DNA of 64,000 nucleotides. Origin: Comamonadaceae bacterium. GTDB taxonomy: Bacteria > Pseudomonadota > Gammaproteobacteria > Burkholderiales > Burkholderiaceae_C. Shown piece after piece: positions 11,058 to 20,162 of the stretch; position 1 is the stretch's first letter; every line of letters starts with the position of its first letter. The stretch lies in assembly GCA_027484575.1 (NCBI GenBank), contig JAIXSQ010000004.1:248001-312000 (forward strand), given 5' to 3'. The position numbers and the translations under genes were made by a program. The notes under the pieces are model-generated. The model made no database searches, was not told where the DNA came from, and saw nothing but the letters and a program-made list of their open reading frames with translations.

Positions 11058-11903
11058 TCAGGGGGCCAGGTCGGTTACCACGGGCGGCGCGCCCTCGCGC
11101 GCCTCGCGCAGGCCGACGCTCGCGCGCAGCGTGCCGTCGGCAGCGCGTGCCAGCACGCGGGCGCGATTGTCGGCTTCCTGCGCGCGGCTGTTCTCGCGGT
11201 GCCACAGGTGGAACACCTCGGTCGCGAGGTGTCCATTCTTGCGCAGCAGCCCGGCATGGTGCAGCCGCAGGACCAGGTCGGCATCCTCGTGACCCCAACC
11301 GTGGAAGCTCTCGTCGAAGCCGTTGACCGCCTCGAGGTCGCGCATCCAGGCGCCGAAGTTGGCGCTGCGGATGCCCTTCCAGCGGAAGCGCCGCTCGATG
11401 CGGCCCGGCGCGCCGGTCCAGGCCACCAGGTGTGACAACTTGTTCACGTGGCCCGCCGCGCGCAGCCGCAGCCACCCGGACCAGCCCAGGCGCGCCAGGT
11501 CGACCTCGCCGCGCTCGACGCGCCGGGTGAGCGCCTCGTCGAGCAGCACGCGGCTGCCGTTGACGAAGCAGCCGGGCTGCGCCAGCGCGCGGTGCTGCGC
11601 CACGAAATGCGGGCTGGGCACGCAGTCGCCGTCCAGGAAGACCACGTAGTCGCAGCCGGCCTGCAGCGCGCCCAGGTTGCGCGAGCGCGCCGCGGTGAAG
11701 CCCACGTCGGGATGCCAGACATGGCGCACCGGGCAGGCGAAGCGCGGCAGTCCCTCGCACAGGGCCCGGACCTCGTCGTCGCGCGAGCCGTCGTCGGCCA
11801 CCACCACCACGTCCTGCGGCCCGACCTGCGGCGCCAGCGCGCGCAGCACCGCCAGCAGGGCGGCGCTGCGGTTGTAGGTCAGGACGACGAAGCCCGTCCT
11901 CAT
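11058..11903 (-). CDS. Family 2 glycosyltransferase (with C-terminal Glyco_transf_7C-like part)
   Basis: A 281-residue GT-A fold glycosyltransferase. The N-terminus VVLTYNRSAALLAVL and the nucleotide-sugar motif DDGSRDDE are typical of GT2, with the metal-binding DGDCVPS near residue 95. A later GWGHEDADLVLRL is the signature of the Glyco_transf_7C region. No membrane segment or signal is visible, so it should act at the cytoplasmic face. Its ATG overlaps the stop of the upstream glycosyltransferase (ATGA), so the two are coupled; with the rightward cluster it probably builds lipopolysaccharide core or a surface glycan. Acceptor and sugar are unknown. Confidence 0.85.
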   Translation of the reverse strand: MRTGFVVLTYNRSAALLAVLRALAPQVGPQDVVVVADDGSRDDEVRALCEGLPRFACPVRHVWHPDVGFTAARSRNLGALQAGCDYVVFLDGDCVPSPHFVAQHRALAQPGCFVNGSRVLLDEALTRRVERGEVDLARLGWSGWLRLRAAGHVNKLSHLVAWTGAPGRIERRFRWKGIRSANFGAWMRDLEAVNGFDESFHGWGHEDADLVLRLHHAGLLRKNGHLATEVFHLWHRENSRAQEADNRARVLARAADGTLRASVGLREAREGAPPVVTDLAP

Positions 11904-12664
11904 GGGCGCGGGAGGCTCCCGCGCTGCAGCAGCCACAGCTTCATGTAGCGGTAGTAGGTGCCCTCGGCATTGGAGATCGCCAGGGCCAGGCCCATCCAGC
12001 CGTCGAGGATGCCCCGCTGCAGCAGGTAGGTGCGCAGGAAGGCCCACAGGCCGTGGCCCAGGGCGGTCAGGGGCGTGGCGCGGCGGCCGCGGGCATGCAG
12101 GGCCTGCGCGCTCGCGCTGGAGTAGCGGTCGACCTTGGCGAGCACCGACTCGAAGTCGTGGAAGCTCTCGTGCAGCAGTTCGCCCTGCAGCTGGCCCACG
12201 CTGCCGTCCACCAGCAGCCGCTCGTGCACCAGGTCGTCGGAAAAGCGCGCCGTGCCGCGGCGCCACAGCCGCACGATGCGGTCGGGCCACCAGCCCGAAT
12301 GGGCTATCCATTGGCCGCAGTAGCTCGAGCGGCGGTCGATCCGGAACGCCGCGTGCGGGCCCGGGGCGGCAAGCGCCGCCAGGATGGACTGCTGCAGCGC
12401 CGGCGTGATGCGCTCGTCGGCATCGAGCGAGAACACCCAGTCGCCCGTGGCCAGGCCCAGCGCGATGTTCTTCTGCGGGCCGAAGCCCGGCCAGCCCTCG
12501 CGCACCACCACCTGCGCGCCCTCGGCCCGGGCCAGCTCGGGGGTGCCGTCGGTGCTGCCGGCGTCGAGCACCAGCACCTGGCCGGCAAAGCGCGCCGACC
12601 GCACGCACGCGGCGATGTTGCGGGCTTCGTTCTTGGCGAGGATGACGACGGACAGGCTGGGCAT
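11900..12664 (-). CDS. Family 2 glycosyltransferase, WaaE/KdtX-like
   Basis: A 254-residue GT2 enzyme. Motifs are SVVILAKNEARNI at the N-terminus, LDAGSTDGT and SLDADERI for nucleotide-sugar and metal binding. This pattern and length fit the WaaE/KdtX branch that adds a hexose to the inner core of lipopolysaccharide, but substrate is inferred. The ATG at 12664 (MPSLSVVIL) puts the first strand in the normal position; the open frame extends to 12754 and would overlap the divergent galE, giving an unlikely Pro-rich leader. It faces galE across a 73-base gap. Confidence 0.82.
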   Translation of the reverse strand: MPSLSVVILAKNEARNIAACVRSARFAGQVLVLDAGSTDGTPELARAEGAQVVVREGWPGFGPQKNIALGLATGDWVFSLDADERITPALQQSILAALAAPGPHAAFRIDRRSSYCGQWIAHSGWWPDRIVRLWRRGTARFSDDLVHERLLVDGSVGQLQGELLHESFHDFESVLAKVDRYSSASAQALHARGRRATPLTALGHGLWAFLRTYLLQRGILDGWMGLALAISNAEGTYYRYMKLWLLQRGSLPRP

Positions 12665-12690
12665 CGGGGGGGACACGGGCGGCAGGGGCA

Positions 12691-12727
12691 CCGGCATAAT
12701 CGGCCGCTCGCAATCGACCGGCATTAT
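12691..12727. promoter_or_regulatory. Repeated CCGGCAT(A/T)AT element in the divergent galE promoter region
   Basis: The 73-base gap between the leftward glycosyltransferase and rightward galE contains CCGGCATAAT at 12691-12700 and CCGGCATTAT at 12718-12727, 27 bases apart. These are the only AT-containing patches in the gap. CATAAT (plus strand) and GATAAT (minus strand, 12724-12729) could serve as -10 elements for galE and the glycosyltransferase, but I see no good -35 sequences. Role is a guess. Confidence 0.35.
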
Positions 12728-12737
12728 CCATCCCCCC

Positions 12738-13733
12738 ATGAGCCAACCTTCCACCGTCGTCGTCGCTGGCGGCGCCGGCTACATCGGCTCGCACATGGTG
12801 CGCATGCTGCTCGACCAGGGCCTCGCCCCGGTCGTCGTGGACAACCTCGCCACGGGCCACCGCGATGCGGTGCAGGGCGCGCCCCTGCTGGTGGGCGACA
12901 TCGGCGACCGCGCCTTCATGGACGGCGTGTTCGCGCAGCACCGGCCCTCGTGCGTGCTGCACTTCGCCGCCTCCAGCCTGGTGGGCGAGTCGATGACGGA
13001 TCCCGGCAAGTACTGGCGCAACAACCTGGTGCAGACGCTGGGCCTGCTCGATGCCATGCGCGCGCACGGCATCGGCCAGTTCATCTTCAGCTCCACCGCG
13101 GCCACCTACGGCAACCCGGTGCGGGTGCCGATCCCCGAGGACCACCCCACCCTGCCCATCAACCCGTACGGCCACAGCAAGCTGGCCGTCGAGTACGTGC
13201 TGCAGGACTACGCGCAGGCGCACGGCCTGCGCTCGATCTCGCTGCGCTACTTCAACGCCGCCGGCGCGCATCCCGACGGCACGCTGGGCGAGCGGCACGA
13301 GCCCGAGACGCACCTGATCCCGCTGGTGCTGCAGGTGGCCTCGGGCCGGCGCCCGTTCATCTCGCGCTTCGGCAGCAACCACGCCACGCCCGACGGCTCC
13401 TGCCTGCGCGACTACATCCACGTGCAGGACCTGTGCGAGGCCCACCTGCTGGCGCTTCGCGCGCTGCAGGCCGGCGCCACCACCACGGTCTACAACCTGG
13501 GCAACGGGCGCGGCCACTCGGTCAACGAGGTGATCGAGGCGGCCCGCCGCGTCACCGGCCACCCGATCCCCGTGCGCGACGACCCGCCGCGCGCCGGCGA
13601 CCCGCCGGTGCTGGTGGCCGACGCGACCCGCGCGCGCGCCGAGCTGGGCTGGGCGCCCCGGCTCGAGGACCTCGAGACCATCATCGCCCACGCCTGGCAG
13701 TGGGAGCGCCGGCTGCAGCCGGCCACCGCCTGA
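12738..13733 (+). CDS. galE: UDP-glucose 4-epimerase
   Basis: A 331-residue short-chain dehydrogenase-fold enzyme interconverting UDP-glucose and UDP-galactose. The NAD-binding GGAGYIGSH is at residues 10-18, the catalytic SSTAATYG and YGHSK are present, and the C-terminal NLGNGRGHSVNEV is typical of GalE. Length fits (about 338 in E. coli). It supplies UDP-Gal for the glycosyltransferases around it. The stop is immediately followed by the MsbA-like gene, two bases later. Confidence 0.94.
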   Translation: MSQPSTVVVAGGAGYIGSHMVRMLLDQGLAPVVVDNLATGHRDAVQGAPLLVGDIGDRAFMDGVFAQHRPSCVLHFAASSLVGESMTDPGKYWRNNLVQTLGLLDAMRAHGIGQFIFSSTAATYGNPVRVPIPEDHPTLPINPYGHSKLAVEYVLQDYAQAHGLRSISLRYFNAAGAHPDGTLGERHEPETHLIPLVLQVASGRRPFISRFGSNHATPDGSCLRDYIHVQDLCEAHLLALRALQAGATTTVYNLGNGRGHSVNEVIEAARRVTGHPIPVRDDPPRAGDPPVLVADATRARAELGWAPRLEDLETIIAHAWQWERRLQPATA

Positions 13734-13735
13734 TC

Positions 13736-15481
13736 TTGGTCCGCGACTGGCTCGCTTCGGCACGCTGGCTGGCCCCGTACTTCCGGGGCTCGCAGCGCTA
13801 CTGGGCCATCGCCGCGCTGTGCACCCTGGTCAGCTCCGCGGCCGACCCGCTGGTGCCCGCGCTGCTCAAGCCGCTGCTCGACCAGGGCTTCGTGGGCGGC
13901 ACCATCCCGCTGTGGATGGTGCCGGCCGCCCTGCTGCTGGTGTTCGCGGTGCGCGGGATCGCCGGCTTCGTCGCCGACCTGGCCCTGGCCCGGATCACGC
14001 AGGACGGCCTGCTGCAGCTGCGCCAGGCCATGTTCGGCCGGGTGCTCGACGGACGGTGGTCGCTGTTCGCGCGCGAGAACGCGACCTCGCTGTCCAACAC
14101 CGTCGTCTACGAGGTGCAGAACGGCACCCAGCTGCTGGTCAACGCCGTGATGGGGCTGGTCAAGGACAGCCTCAGCCTGCTGGCGCTGCTGGGCTACCTG
14201 CTGTGGCTGAACTGGCAGCTCACGCTGGTGGTGTTCGCGGTCGTGCCCGGCGTGGGCTGGATCATGCGCACCCTCTCGCGCCGGCTGTACCGCATCGCCC
14301 GCAGCACCCAGGACGCCACCAACGACCTGGCCTACGTGGTCGAGGAGAACGTGCTGGCCGCCCGCGTGGTGCGGCTGCACCAGGCGCAGGGCGCGCAGGG
14401 GCAGCGCTTCGCCGGCCACTCGGGCACGCTGCGCCGGCTGGCGCTCAAGGCCGCGGCCGCGTCGGCCGCCATCACGCCGCTGACCCACATGCTGGCCGCG
14501 CTCGCGCTGTCGGTGGTGATCTGCATCGCCCTGTGGCAGAGCAAGGACGGCATCACCGTCGGCACCTTCGCCTCGTTCATCACGGCCATGCTGATGCTGA
14601 TCGCGCCGATCAAGCGCCTTTCGGAGGCGGCCAACCCGATCTCGCGCGGGCTGGCGGCGGTCAAGCGCGGCATCGACCTGGTCGAGCAGACGCCGGCCGA
14701 GACCGGGGGCAGCCACGCACCGGGCCGCGCCCGCGGCCGCATCGCGCTACGCGAGGTCACGGTGCGCTACCGCGACGACGGCCCGCCGGCGCTCGATGCC
14801 GTGAGCCTCGAGGTGCAGCCGGGGCAGGTGGTCGCGCTGGTCGGGCCGTCGGGCTCGGGCAAGACCACCCTCGCCCACCTGCTGCCGCGCTTCGTCGAGC
14901 CGACCGGCGGCCAGGTGCTGCTCGACGACGTGGACGTGGCGCAGTGGCGGCTCGACGCGCTGCGCGCGCAGTTCGCGCTGGTCAGCCAGGACGTGGTGCT
15001 GTTCAACGCCAGCCTGGCGGCCAACATCGCGCTGAGCGACACGCCCGATGTGCAGCGGCTGCAGCGCTGCGTCGAGGCGGCCAACCTGCAGGACCTGGTG
15101 CGCAGCCTGCCCCAGGGCCTGGACACCGTGGCCGGCCACAACGCCACCCAGCTGTCGGGCGGCCAGCGCCAGCGGCTGGCGATCGCCCGCGCCCTGTACA
15201 AGGACGCGCCGGTGCTGATCCTGGACGAGGCCACCTCCGCCCTGGACACCGCCAGCGAGCGGCTGGTGCAGGAGGCGCTGCAGCGGCTGGTGGCCGGCCG
15301 CACCACGCTGATCGTGGCGCACCGGCTGTCGACCATCGAGCATGCCGACCGCGTGGTGGTGCTCGAGCGTGGCCGCATCGCCGAGTCCGGCACGCATGCC
15401 GAACTGCTGGCCCGCGACGGGCTGTATGCCCGACTGCACGCGATGCAGTACGGCACCGACGCCAGCGCCACCGCGGCATGA
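13736..15481 (+). CDS. msbA: MsbA-like lipid A/glycolipid ABC exporter
   Basis: A 581-residue half-transporter: six predicted membrane segments in the first 320 residues, then an ABC domain with Walker A GPSGSGKTT (near 370), signature [15 protein letters not shown] and Walker B VLILDEATSALD. Size and arrangement match MsbA, which flips lipid A-core across the inner membrane, and the surrounding core-synthesis genes support that. The only start near the galE stop is TTG at 13736 (MVRDWLASARW). An export role for another polysaccharide lipid cannot be excluded. Confidence 0.85.
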   Translation: MVRDWLASARWLAPYFRGSQRYWAIAALCTLVSSAADPLVPALLKPLLDQGFVGGTIPLWMVPAALLLVFAVRGIAGFVADLALARITQDGLLQLRQAMFGRVLDGRWSLFARENATSLSNTVVYEVQNGTQLLVNAVMGLVKDSLSLLALLGYLLWLNWQLTLVVFAVVPGVGWIMRTLSRRLYRIARSTQDATNDLAYVVEENVLAARVVRLHQAQGAQGQRFAGHSGTLRRLALKAAAASAAITPLTHMLAALALSVVICIALWQSKDGITVGTFASFITAMLMLIAPIKRLSEAANPISRGLAAVKRGIDLVEQTPAETGGSHAPGRARGRIALREVTVRYRDDGPPALDAVSLEVQPGQVVALVGPSGSGKTTLAHLLPRFVEPTGGQVLLDDVDVAQWRLDALRAQFALVSQDVVLFNASLAANIALSDTPDVQRLQRCVEAANLQDLVRSLPQGLDTVAGHNATQLSGGQRQRLAIARALYKDAPVLILDEATSALDTASERLVQEALQRLVAGRTTLIVAHRLSTIEHADRVVVLERGRIAESGTHAELLARDGLYARLHAMQYGTDASATAA

Positions 15482-15536
15482 GCCGCCGGGCCGCTCCCAG
15501 GGCGCATCCCCGGGCGCGCAGCGCGGGGGTCCGGCC

Positions 15537-16640
15537 ATGAACCGCATCCTGGTCATCGCCACGCGCCAGATCGGCGACGTGCTGCTCACCACGCCGCTGG
15601 TGCGCGCGGCCCGCGAGCGCTGGCCCCAGGCCCGCATCGACGTGCTGGGCCTGCAGGGTACCCTGGGCATGCTGGCCGGCAACCCCGACATCGCCGAGTG
15701 CATCGCCATGCCCCAGCGGCAGACGCCGCGCGAGCTGCTGCGCTTCGCACGCGGCCTGTGGCGCCGCTACGACCTGGCCCTCGTCAGCCAGCCCGGCGAC
15801 CGCGCCCACCTGCTCGGCTGGATCGCCGCGCCGGTGCGCAGCGGCCTGCTGCCCGCCGGCCACCGCAGCAACTGGTGGAAGCGCCGGCTGCTGCGCCATG
15901 CCGTGCTCGCCGACGGCGACCTGGGCGGCACGCACGTGGTGCTCGAGAAGCTGGCGCTGCTCGATCCCTGGATGGCAGCGGGCACGCCCTCCACCGCGGT
16001 CGTGCCCCCCGCGCCGCAGCCGCTGCCGGCGGACCTGGCCGCGGCCCTGCGGCCCGGCTACCTGGTGGTGCATGCGCCGTCCATGTGGTCGTACAAGCAA
16101 TGGCCCCCGGCGCACTGGGAGGCCCTGGTGCGCGGGCTGCTGGCCGACGGCCGGCAGGTGGTGCTGACCGGCAGCGCCGGTGCGCGCGACCAGGACTGCA
16201 TCGCGCCGCTGCGTGCCCTGGCCGGCGCGCCGCAGCTGCTGGACAGCTCGGGCCGGCTGGACTTCCGCCAGCTGGCCACGCTGCTGGGCGGCTGCGCGCT
16301 GTATGTCGGGCCCGACACCTCGGTGTCGCACCTGGCGGCGGCCTGCGGCGCGCCGACGCTGGCCGTCTTCGGCCCCACCAACCCGCAACGCTGGGCCCCC
16401 TGGCCGGCGACGGCCGGCAGCGGCCAGCCGGTGCGCTGGCTGCGGGCGGCCACCGTGCAGCAGGCCGGCAACGTCACCCTGCTGCAGGACGACCTGCCCT
16501 GCGTGCCCTGCGGCCGCGCCGGTTGCGAGGACCACCACCACAGCCGGGCCGACTGCCTGCAGCGCATCGCGCCGGCCCGCGTGCTGGCGCAGGCGCGCCA
16601 GCTGCTCGCCCCGACCGGAACCGCGGCAACCCAACGATAA
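15537..16640 (+). CDS. Family 9 glycosyltransferase (heptosyltransferase-like)
   Basis: A 367-residue GT-B enzyme of the ADP-heptose:LPS heptosyltransferase group. The N-terminal ILVIATRQIGDVLLTTPLVRA is diagnostic, and the C-terminal YVGPDTSVSHLAAACGAPTLAVFGPTNP contains the nucleotide-sugar site. The last 60 residues hold a run CVPCGRAGCEDHHHSRADC, seen in WaaQ/RfaQ-type enzymes and possibly metal-binding. It begins 56 bases after the MsbA-like gene. Which heptose it adds is not clear. Confidence 0.86.
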   Translation: MNRILVIATRQIGDVLLTTPLVRAARERWPQARIDVLGLQGTLGMLAGNPDIAECIAMPQRQTPRELLRFARGLWRRYDLALVSQPGDRAHLLGWIAAPVRSGLLPAGHRSNWWKRRLLRHAVLADGDLGGTHVVLEKLALLDPWMAAGTPSTAVVPPAPQPLPADLAAALRPGYLVVHAPSMWSYKQWPPAHWEALVRGLLADGRQVVLTGSAGARDQDCIAPLRALAGAPQLLDSSGRLDFRQLATLLGGCALYVGPDTSVSHLAAACGAPTLAVFGPTNPQRWAPWPATAGSGQPVRWLRAATVQQAGNVTLLQDDLPCVPCGRAGCEDHHHSRADCLQRIAPARVLAQARQLLAPTGTAATQR

Positions 16641-16673
16641 ACTCGGGCGCTTGCACTGCAGGAGTTCCCGATC

Positions 16674-17456
16674 GTGACGCCCGACCCCTCGGCGCGCCCC
16701 CGCCCCGTCAATGCCTGGGTCGATGCCGTCTACGTGCTGACGGTGCGCAGCTTCCTCGACCGCCAGGCGCATGTCCGCGCCCAGCTCGAGCGCCACGGCA
16801 TCGCCTTCGACTTCATGTTCCGCCACGACGCGGCGCAGCTCGATCCCGCGCTGGTCGAGCGCACCTTCGGGCCGTCGGACCTGCGCGCGCCCCACCAGTC
16901 GCTGGTGCTCAAGCACGTGGAGGTCTGGCGCGAGGCCGTGGCCCGCGGCTGGCAGCGGGTGCTGGTGTTCGAAGACGACGCGGTGCTGGCCGACGACTTC
17001 GTCGCCCGCTTCGACGAGGCCATGCGCGCGGCCACCGACCTGGCGCCGGGCTGGATGGTGTTCCTCGGCGGCCTGGACACCAAGGTGCCCGAGCGCTACT
17101 TCCTGGCGCCCGGCCCGCTGGTGGAACTGACCGTGGCCACCACGGAGGCCATCGTGCACGACGCTGCCGCGATGGCGCGGCGGCTGCAGTGGCTGGAGAC
17201 CCACCGCGTGACGCTGGCGGCCGACCACCTGATGCGCCGCATCGACCGCGACTGCGGCATCGTGCAGCACTGGCTGCGCCATCCCATCGTCGAGCAGGGC
17301 AGCGTGCTGGGCCAGTTCGACAGCGTGCTGGACGGCAACCGCAACCGCCATGGCCGCACCTACAACGTCCTGAGGAACCGATGGAACAAGTTCCAGCGCC
17401 GCCGGCTGCGCGGCTGGATCGTGCAGATCAAGCACCGCCTGGGCCTGCTGCGGTGA
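16674..17456 (+). CDS. Family 25 glycosyltransferase (LPS biosynthesis)
   Basis: A 260-residue GT25 protein. Recognisable features are VYVLTVRSFLDRQAHV at the N-terminus, GPSDLRAPHQSLVLKHVEVW and the acidic metal motif VLVFEDDAVLADDF near residue 102. Family members add galactose to lipopolysaccharide or lipooligosaccharide, which fits galE nearby. The start is GTG at 16674 with a good AGGAG site (16660-16664) nine bases upstream. The C-terminus is strongly basic, which may hold it at the membrane. It overlaps the next gene by four bases (GTGA). Confidence 0.84.
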   Translation: MTPDPSARPRPVNAWVDAVYVLTVRSFLDRQAHVRAQLERHGIAFDFMFRHDAAQLDPALVERTFGPSDLRAPHQSLVLKHVEVWREAVARGWQRVLVFEDDAVLADDFVARFDEAMRAATDLAPGWMVFLGGLDTKVPERYFLAPGPLVELTVATTEAIVHDAAAMARRLQWLETHRVTLAADHLMRRIDRDCGIVQHWLRHPIVEQGSVLGQFDSVLDGNRNRHGRTYNVLRNRWNKFQRRRLRGWIVQIKHRLGLLR

Positions 17457-18676
17457 ACGCGGCGCCGCTGCCGATCCGCATCGGGCGCTGGCTCTGCGTG
17501 CTGGTGCTGCTGGGGATCATGGTGTCCCCGCCCCTGGCCGGGCTCGGCCAGGCCGGCCTGATCGTGCTGCTGCTGGCCTCGCGCGAGTTCCGCGCTCGGC
17601 TGGCGCGGGTGGTGCGCCAGCCGCTGGCGGTCGCCGCCCTGTGCTTCCTGGGCGTGATCGCCCTGGGCGTGGCCTGGAGCGAGGCCGGCCCGCGCGAGGG
17701 TCTGTCCACGCTGTGGGGCTGGCGCAAGCTGCTGATGCTGCCGGTGGGCATGGCGCTGTTCGAGGCGCCGGCGGCGCGCGCATCCGCCCTGCGGGTGCTG
17801 GTGCTGCTGGGCACGCTGGCGGCGCTCGCGGCGGGCGCCAGCTGGATCGGCCGCTTCACCTACCCGGTGCCCGAGGCCATCCCCGGCATCCTGCTGCGCA
17901 ACCACTCGACCCAGGGCGCCGTGTTCGCCGTGGCGGCGGCGGGCGCCGCGTGGCTGGCGGTCGCGGCCAGCGGGCGGGCGCGGCTGGCCTGGGCCGGCGC
18001 GGGCGTGCTGCTGCTGGCGGGGCTGATGCTGTTCACCCCGGGCCGCAGCGGCTACGTGGTCGTGCTGGTGCTGACGGCAGTGTCGGTGGTCGGCTGGGCC
18101 GTCGACCGCGGGCTGGGGCTGTGGAAGGGCCTGGTGGGCGGCGCGCTCCTGGGCGGCGCCATGCTCGCGGCCCTGCTGGCCGTGCCGGCCTCGCGCGACC
18201 GCATCCACCAGGCGTTCTCGGAACTGGCCGGCTGGCGCCAGCAGACCGAGGCGAACGCCGAACTGACCTCGATGGGCATCCGCGTGGTCATGTGGGGCAA
18301 CACCCTGCCGATCATCGCCCAGCGCCCCCTGCTGGGCTGGGGCACCGGCGCCTTCGAGACCGCCTACGCGCGGCAGGTGGCGGGCCGCACGGGGCTGCAG
18401 GGGCTGGTGACCCGCGATCCGCACAACCAGTACTTCGCCATCGCCGCCGAACAGGGCCTGCTGGGCCTGCTGGCCTTCGCCGCCATGCTGGCCTGCGCGC
18501 TGCGCCAGCGCAGCCCCTGGCGCTGGAAGGTGCTGGGGCTGGCGGTGCTGGCCGCCTGGTGCACCACCGCCCTGGCGAACTCGCATTTCGCCACCTTCGC
18601 CGAAGGCACGCTGCTGTGGCTGGCGCTGGGGGTCACCCTGGGCGCGGAACCCGGCAGGGACGCGGACACGGGCTGA
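17453..18676 (+). CDS. O-antigen ligase-like membrane protein (WaaL/Wzy family)
   Basis: A 407-residue inner-membrane protein with about 10-12 hydrophobic segments and a large periplasmic loop (about 240-320) carrying GWGTGAFETAY and DPHNQYFAIAAEQG. The latter H-N-x-x-x-x-x-x-x-E-x-G pattern is the hallmark of the Wzy_C/WaaL superfamily, and an FTPGRSGY segment precedes it. It probably joins polymer to lipid A-core or polymerises it. GTG start overlapping the GT25 stop. It ends nine bases before the convergent rng stop. Confidence 0.85.
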   Translation: MNAAPLPIRIGRWLCVLVLLGIMVSPPLAGLGQAGLIVLLLASREFRARLARVVRQPLAVAALCFLGVIALGVAWSEAGPREGLSTLWGWRKLLMLPVGMALFEAPAARASALRVLVLLGTLAALAAGASWIGRFTYPVPEAIPGILLRNHSTQGAVFAVAAAGAAWLAVAASGRARLAWAGAGVLLLAGLMLFTPGRSGYVVVLVLTAVSVVGWAVDRGLGLWKGLVGGALLGGAMLAALLAVPASRDRIHQAFSELAGWRQQTEANAELTSMGIRVVMWGNTLPIIAQRPLLGWGTGAFETAYARQVAGRTGLQGLVTRDPHNQYFAIAAEQGLLGLLAFAAMLACALRQRSPWRWKVLGLAVLAAWCTTALANSHFATFAEGTLLWLALGVTLGAEPGRDADTG

Positions 18677-18685
18677 GCGCGCGGC

Positions 18686-20152
18686 TCAGAGCAGGACGAT
18701 GTCGTACTGGCTCTGGCCCATGGCACTCTCGGCCTGCAGCGAGATCGGCTTGCCGATGAAGTCGGACAGCCCGGCCAGGTGCTGGCTCTCCTCGTCCAGG
18801 AACAGCTCCACCACCTTGGGCGCGGCCACGATGCGGTACTCGCGCGGGTTGAACTGGCGCGCCTCGCGCAGGATCTCGCGCAGGATGTCGTAGCAGACGG
18901 TGCGCGCGGTGCGCACCTGGCCTGCGCCTTCGCAGGCCGGGCACGGCTCGCACAGCATGTGGGCCAGCGACTCGCGGGTGCGCTTGCGGGTCATCTCCAG
19001 CAGGCCCAGCTGCGAGAAGCCACCGGCCATGGTCTTGACCCGGTCGCGCGCCAGCTGCTTGCGCAGCTCGGACAGCACCGCGTCGCGGTGGTCGTCGCGC
19101 TGCATGTCGATGAAGTCGACGATGATGATCCCGCCCAGGTTGCGCAGCCGCAGCTGCCGCGCGATCGCCTGCGCCGCCTCGAGGTTGGTCTTGAAGATCG
19201 TGTCGTCGAAGTTGCGCGCGCCGACGTAGCCGCCGGTGTTGACGTCGATGGTGGTCAGCGCCTCGGTCTGGTCGACGATCAGGTAGCCGCCCGACTTGAG
19301 GTCGACGCGCCGGCCCAGCGCCTTGCCGATCTCCTCGTCGATGTTGAACAGGTCGAAGATCGGCCGCTCGCCCTTGTACAGCTGCAGGCGCTCGGCCGAC
19401 TGCGGCATGAACTCGCCGGCGAAGGCCTGCAGCGCGGCGAACTGCTCGCGCGAGTCGATGCGGATCGCCTGCGTCTGCTCGGTCACCAGGTCGCGCAGCA
19501 CCCGCTGCAGCAGGCTCAGGTCCTGGTGCAGCAGCGTGCCGGGCGGGTGGCGCTGCGCCGCCTCCCGGATGCGGGTCCAGGTCTTGCGCAGGTAGGCGAT
19601 GTCCTCGGCCAGTTCGGCGTCGCTCGCGTCCTCACCGTTGGTGCGCAGGATGAAGCCGCCGCCGGCCTCGCCGGCCAGCTGCGTCAGGCGCGCGCGCAGG
19701 GCGTCGCGCTGGGCGCCGGGGATCTTCTGCGACACGCCGATGTGGTCGTCCTGCGGCAGGAACACCAGCAGGCGGCCGGCGATGCTGATCTGGGTGGACA
19801 GCCGCGCGCCCTTGGTGCCGATCGGGTCCTTGATGACCTGCACCAGCAGGGGCTGGCCCTCGAACACCTGCTTCTCGATCGGCTTGGGCGGCTGGGTGCC
19901 GCGCGGCTCGTCGTGCTTGTGGTGCGCGCCGTGCAGGTCGGCCACGTGCAGGAAGGCGGCGCGCTCCAGGCCGATGTCGATGAAGGCCGATTGCATGCCG
20001 GGCAGCACGCGCGCGACCTTGCCCAGGTAGACGTTGCCCACCAGGCCCCGCTCCAGCGTGCGTTCGACATGCAGCTCCTGCACGGCGCCGGCCTCGACGA
20101 TGGCCACGCGGGTCTCCTGCGGGGACCAGTTGATCAGGATGTCCTGCTGCAT
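18686..20152 (-). CDS. rng: Ribonuclease G
   Basis: A 488-residue endoribonuclease that matures the 16S rRNA 5' end and cuts some mRNAs. It has an S1-like domain (about 35-125), an RNase E/G catalytic core with magnesium aspartates in TTIDVNTGGYVG and IIIVDFIDMQRDDHR, and the zinc-link region CEPCPACEGAGQV near residue 408. It lacks the long C-terminal scaffold of RNase E, and its length fits RNase G (489). It is the last gene of the long leftward housekeeping run, ten bases after maf. Confidence 0.94.
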   Translation of the reverse strand: MQQDILINWSPQETRVAIVEAGAVQELHVERTLERGLVGNVYLGKVARVLPGMQSAFIDIGLERAAFLHVADLHGAHHKHDEPRGTQPPKPIEKQVFEGQPLLVQVIKDPIGTKGARLSTQISIAGRLLVFLPQDDHIGVSQKIPGAQRDALRARLTQLAGEAGGGFILRTNGEDASDAELAEDIAYLRKTWTRIREAAQRHPPGTLLHQDLSLLQRVLRDLVTEQTQAIRIDSREQFAALQAFAGEFMPQSAERLQLYKGERPIFDLFNIDEEIGKALGRRVDLKSGGYLIVDQTEALTTIDVNTGGYVGARNFDDTIFKTNLEAAQAIARQLRLRNLGGIIIVDFIDMQRDDHRDAVLSELRKQLARDRVKTMAGGFSQLGLLEMTRKRTRESLAHMLCEPCPACEGAGQVRTARTVCYDILREILREARQFNPREYRIVAAPKVVELFLDEESQHLAGLSDFIGKPISLQAESAMGQSQYDIVLL

Positions 20153-20162
20153 GGGGCGGGTC

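Noticed and set aside
11058..13763. A single 901-codon glycosyltransferase on the minus strand
   Set aside because: Only the last 281 codons (from ATG 11903) read as a GT2 protein; the upstream part is antisense to galE and out of frame with the second GT2 gene.
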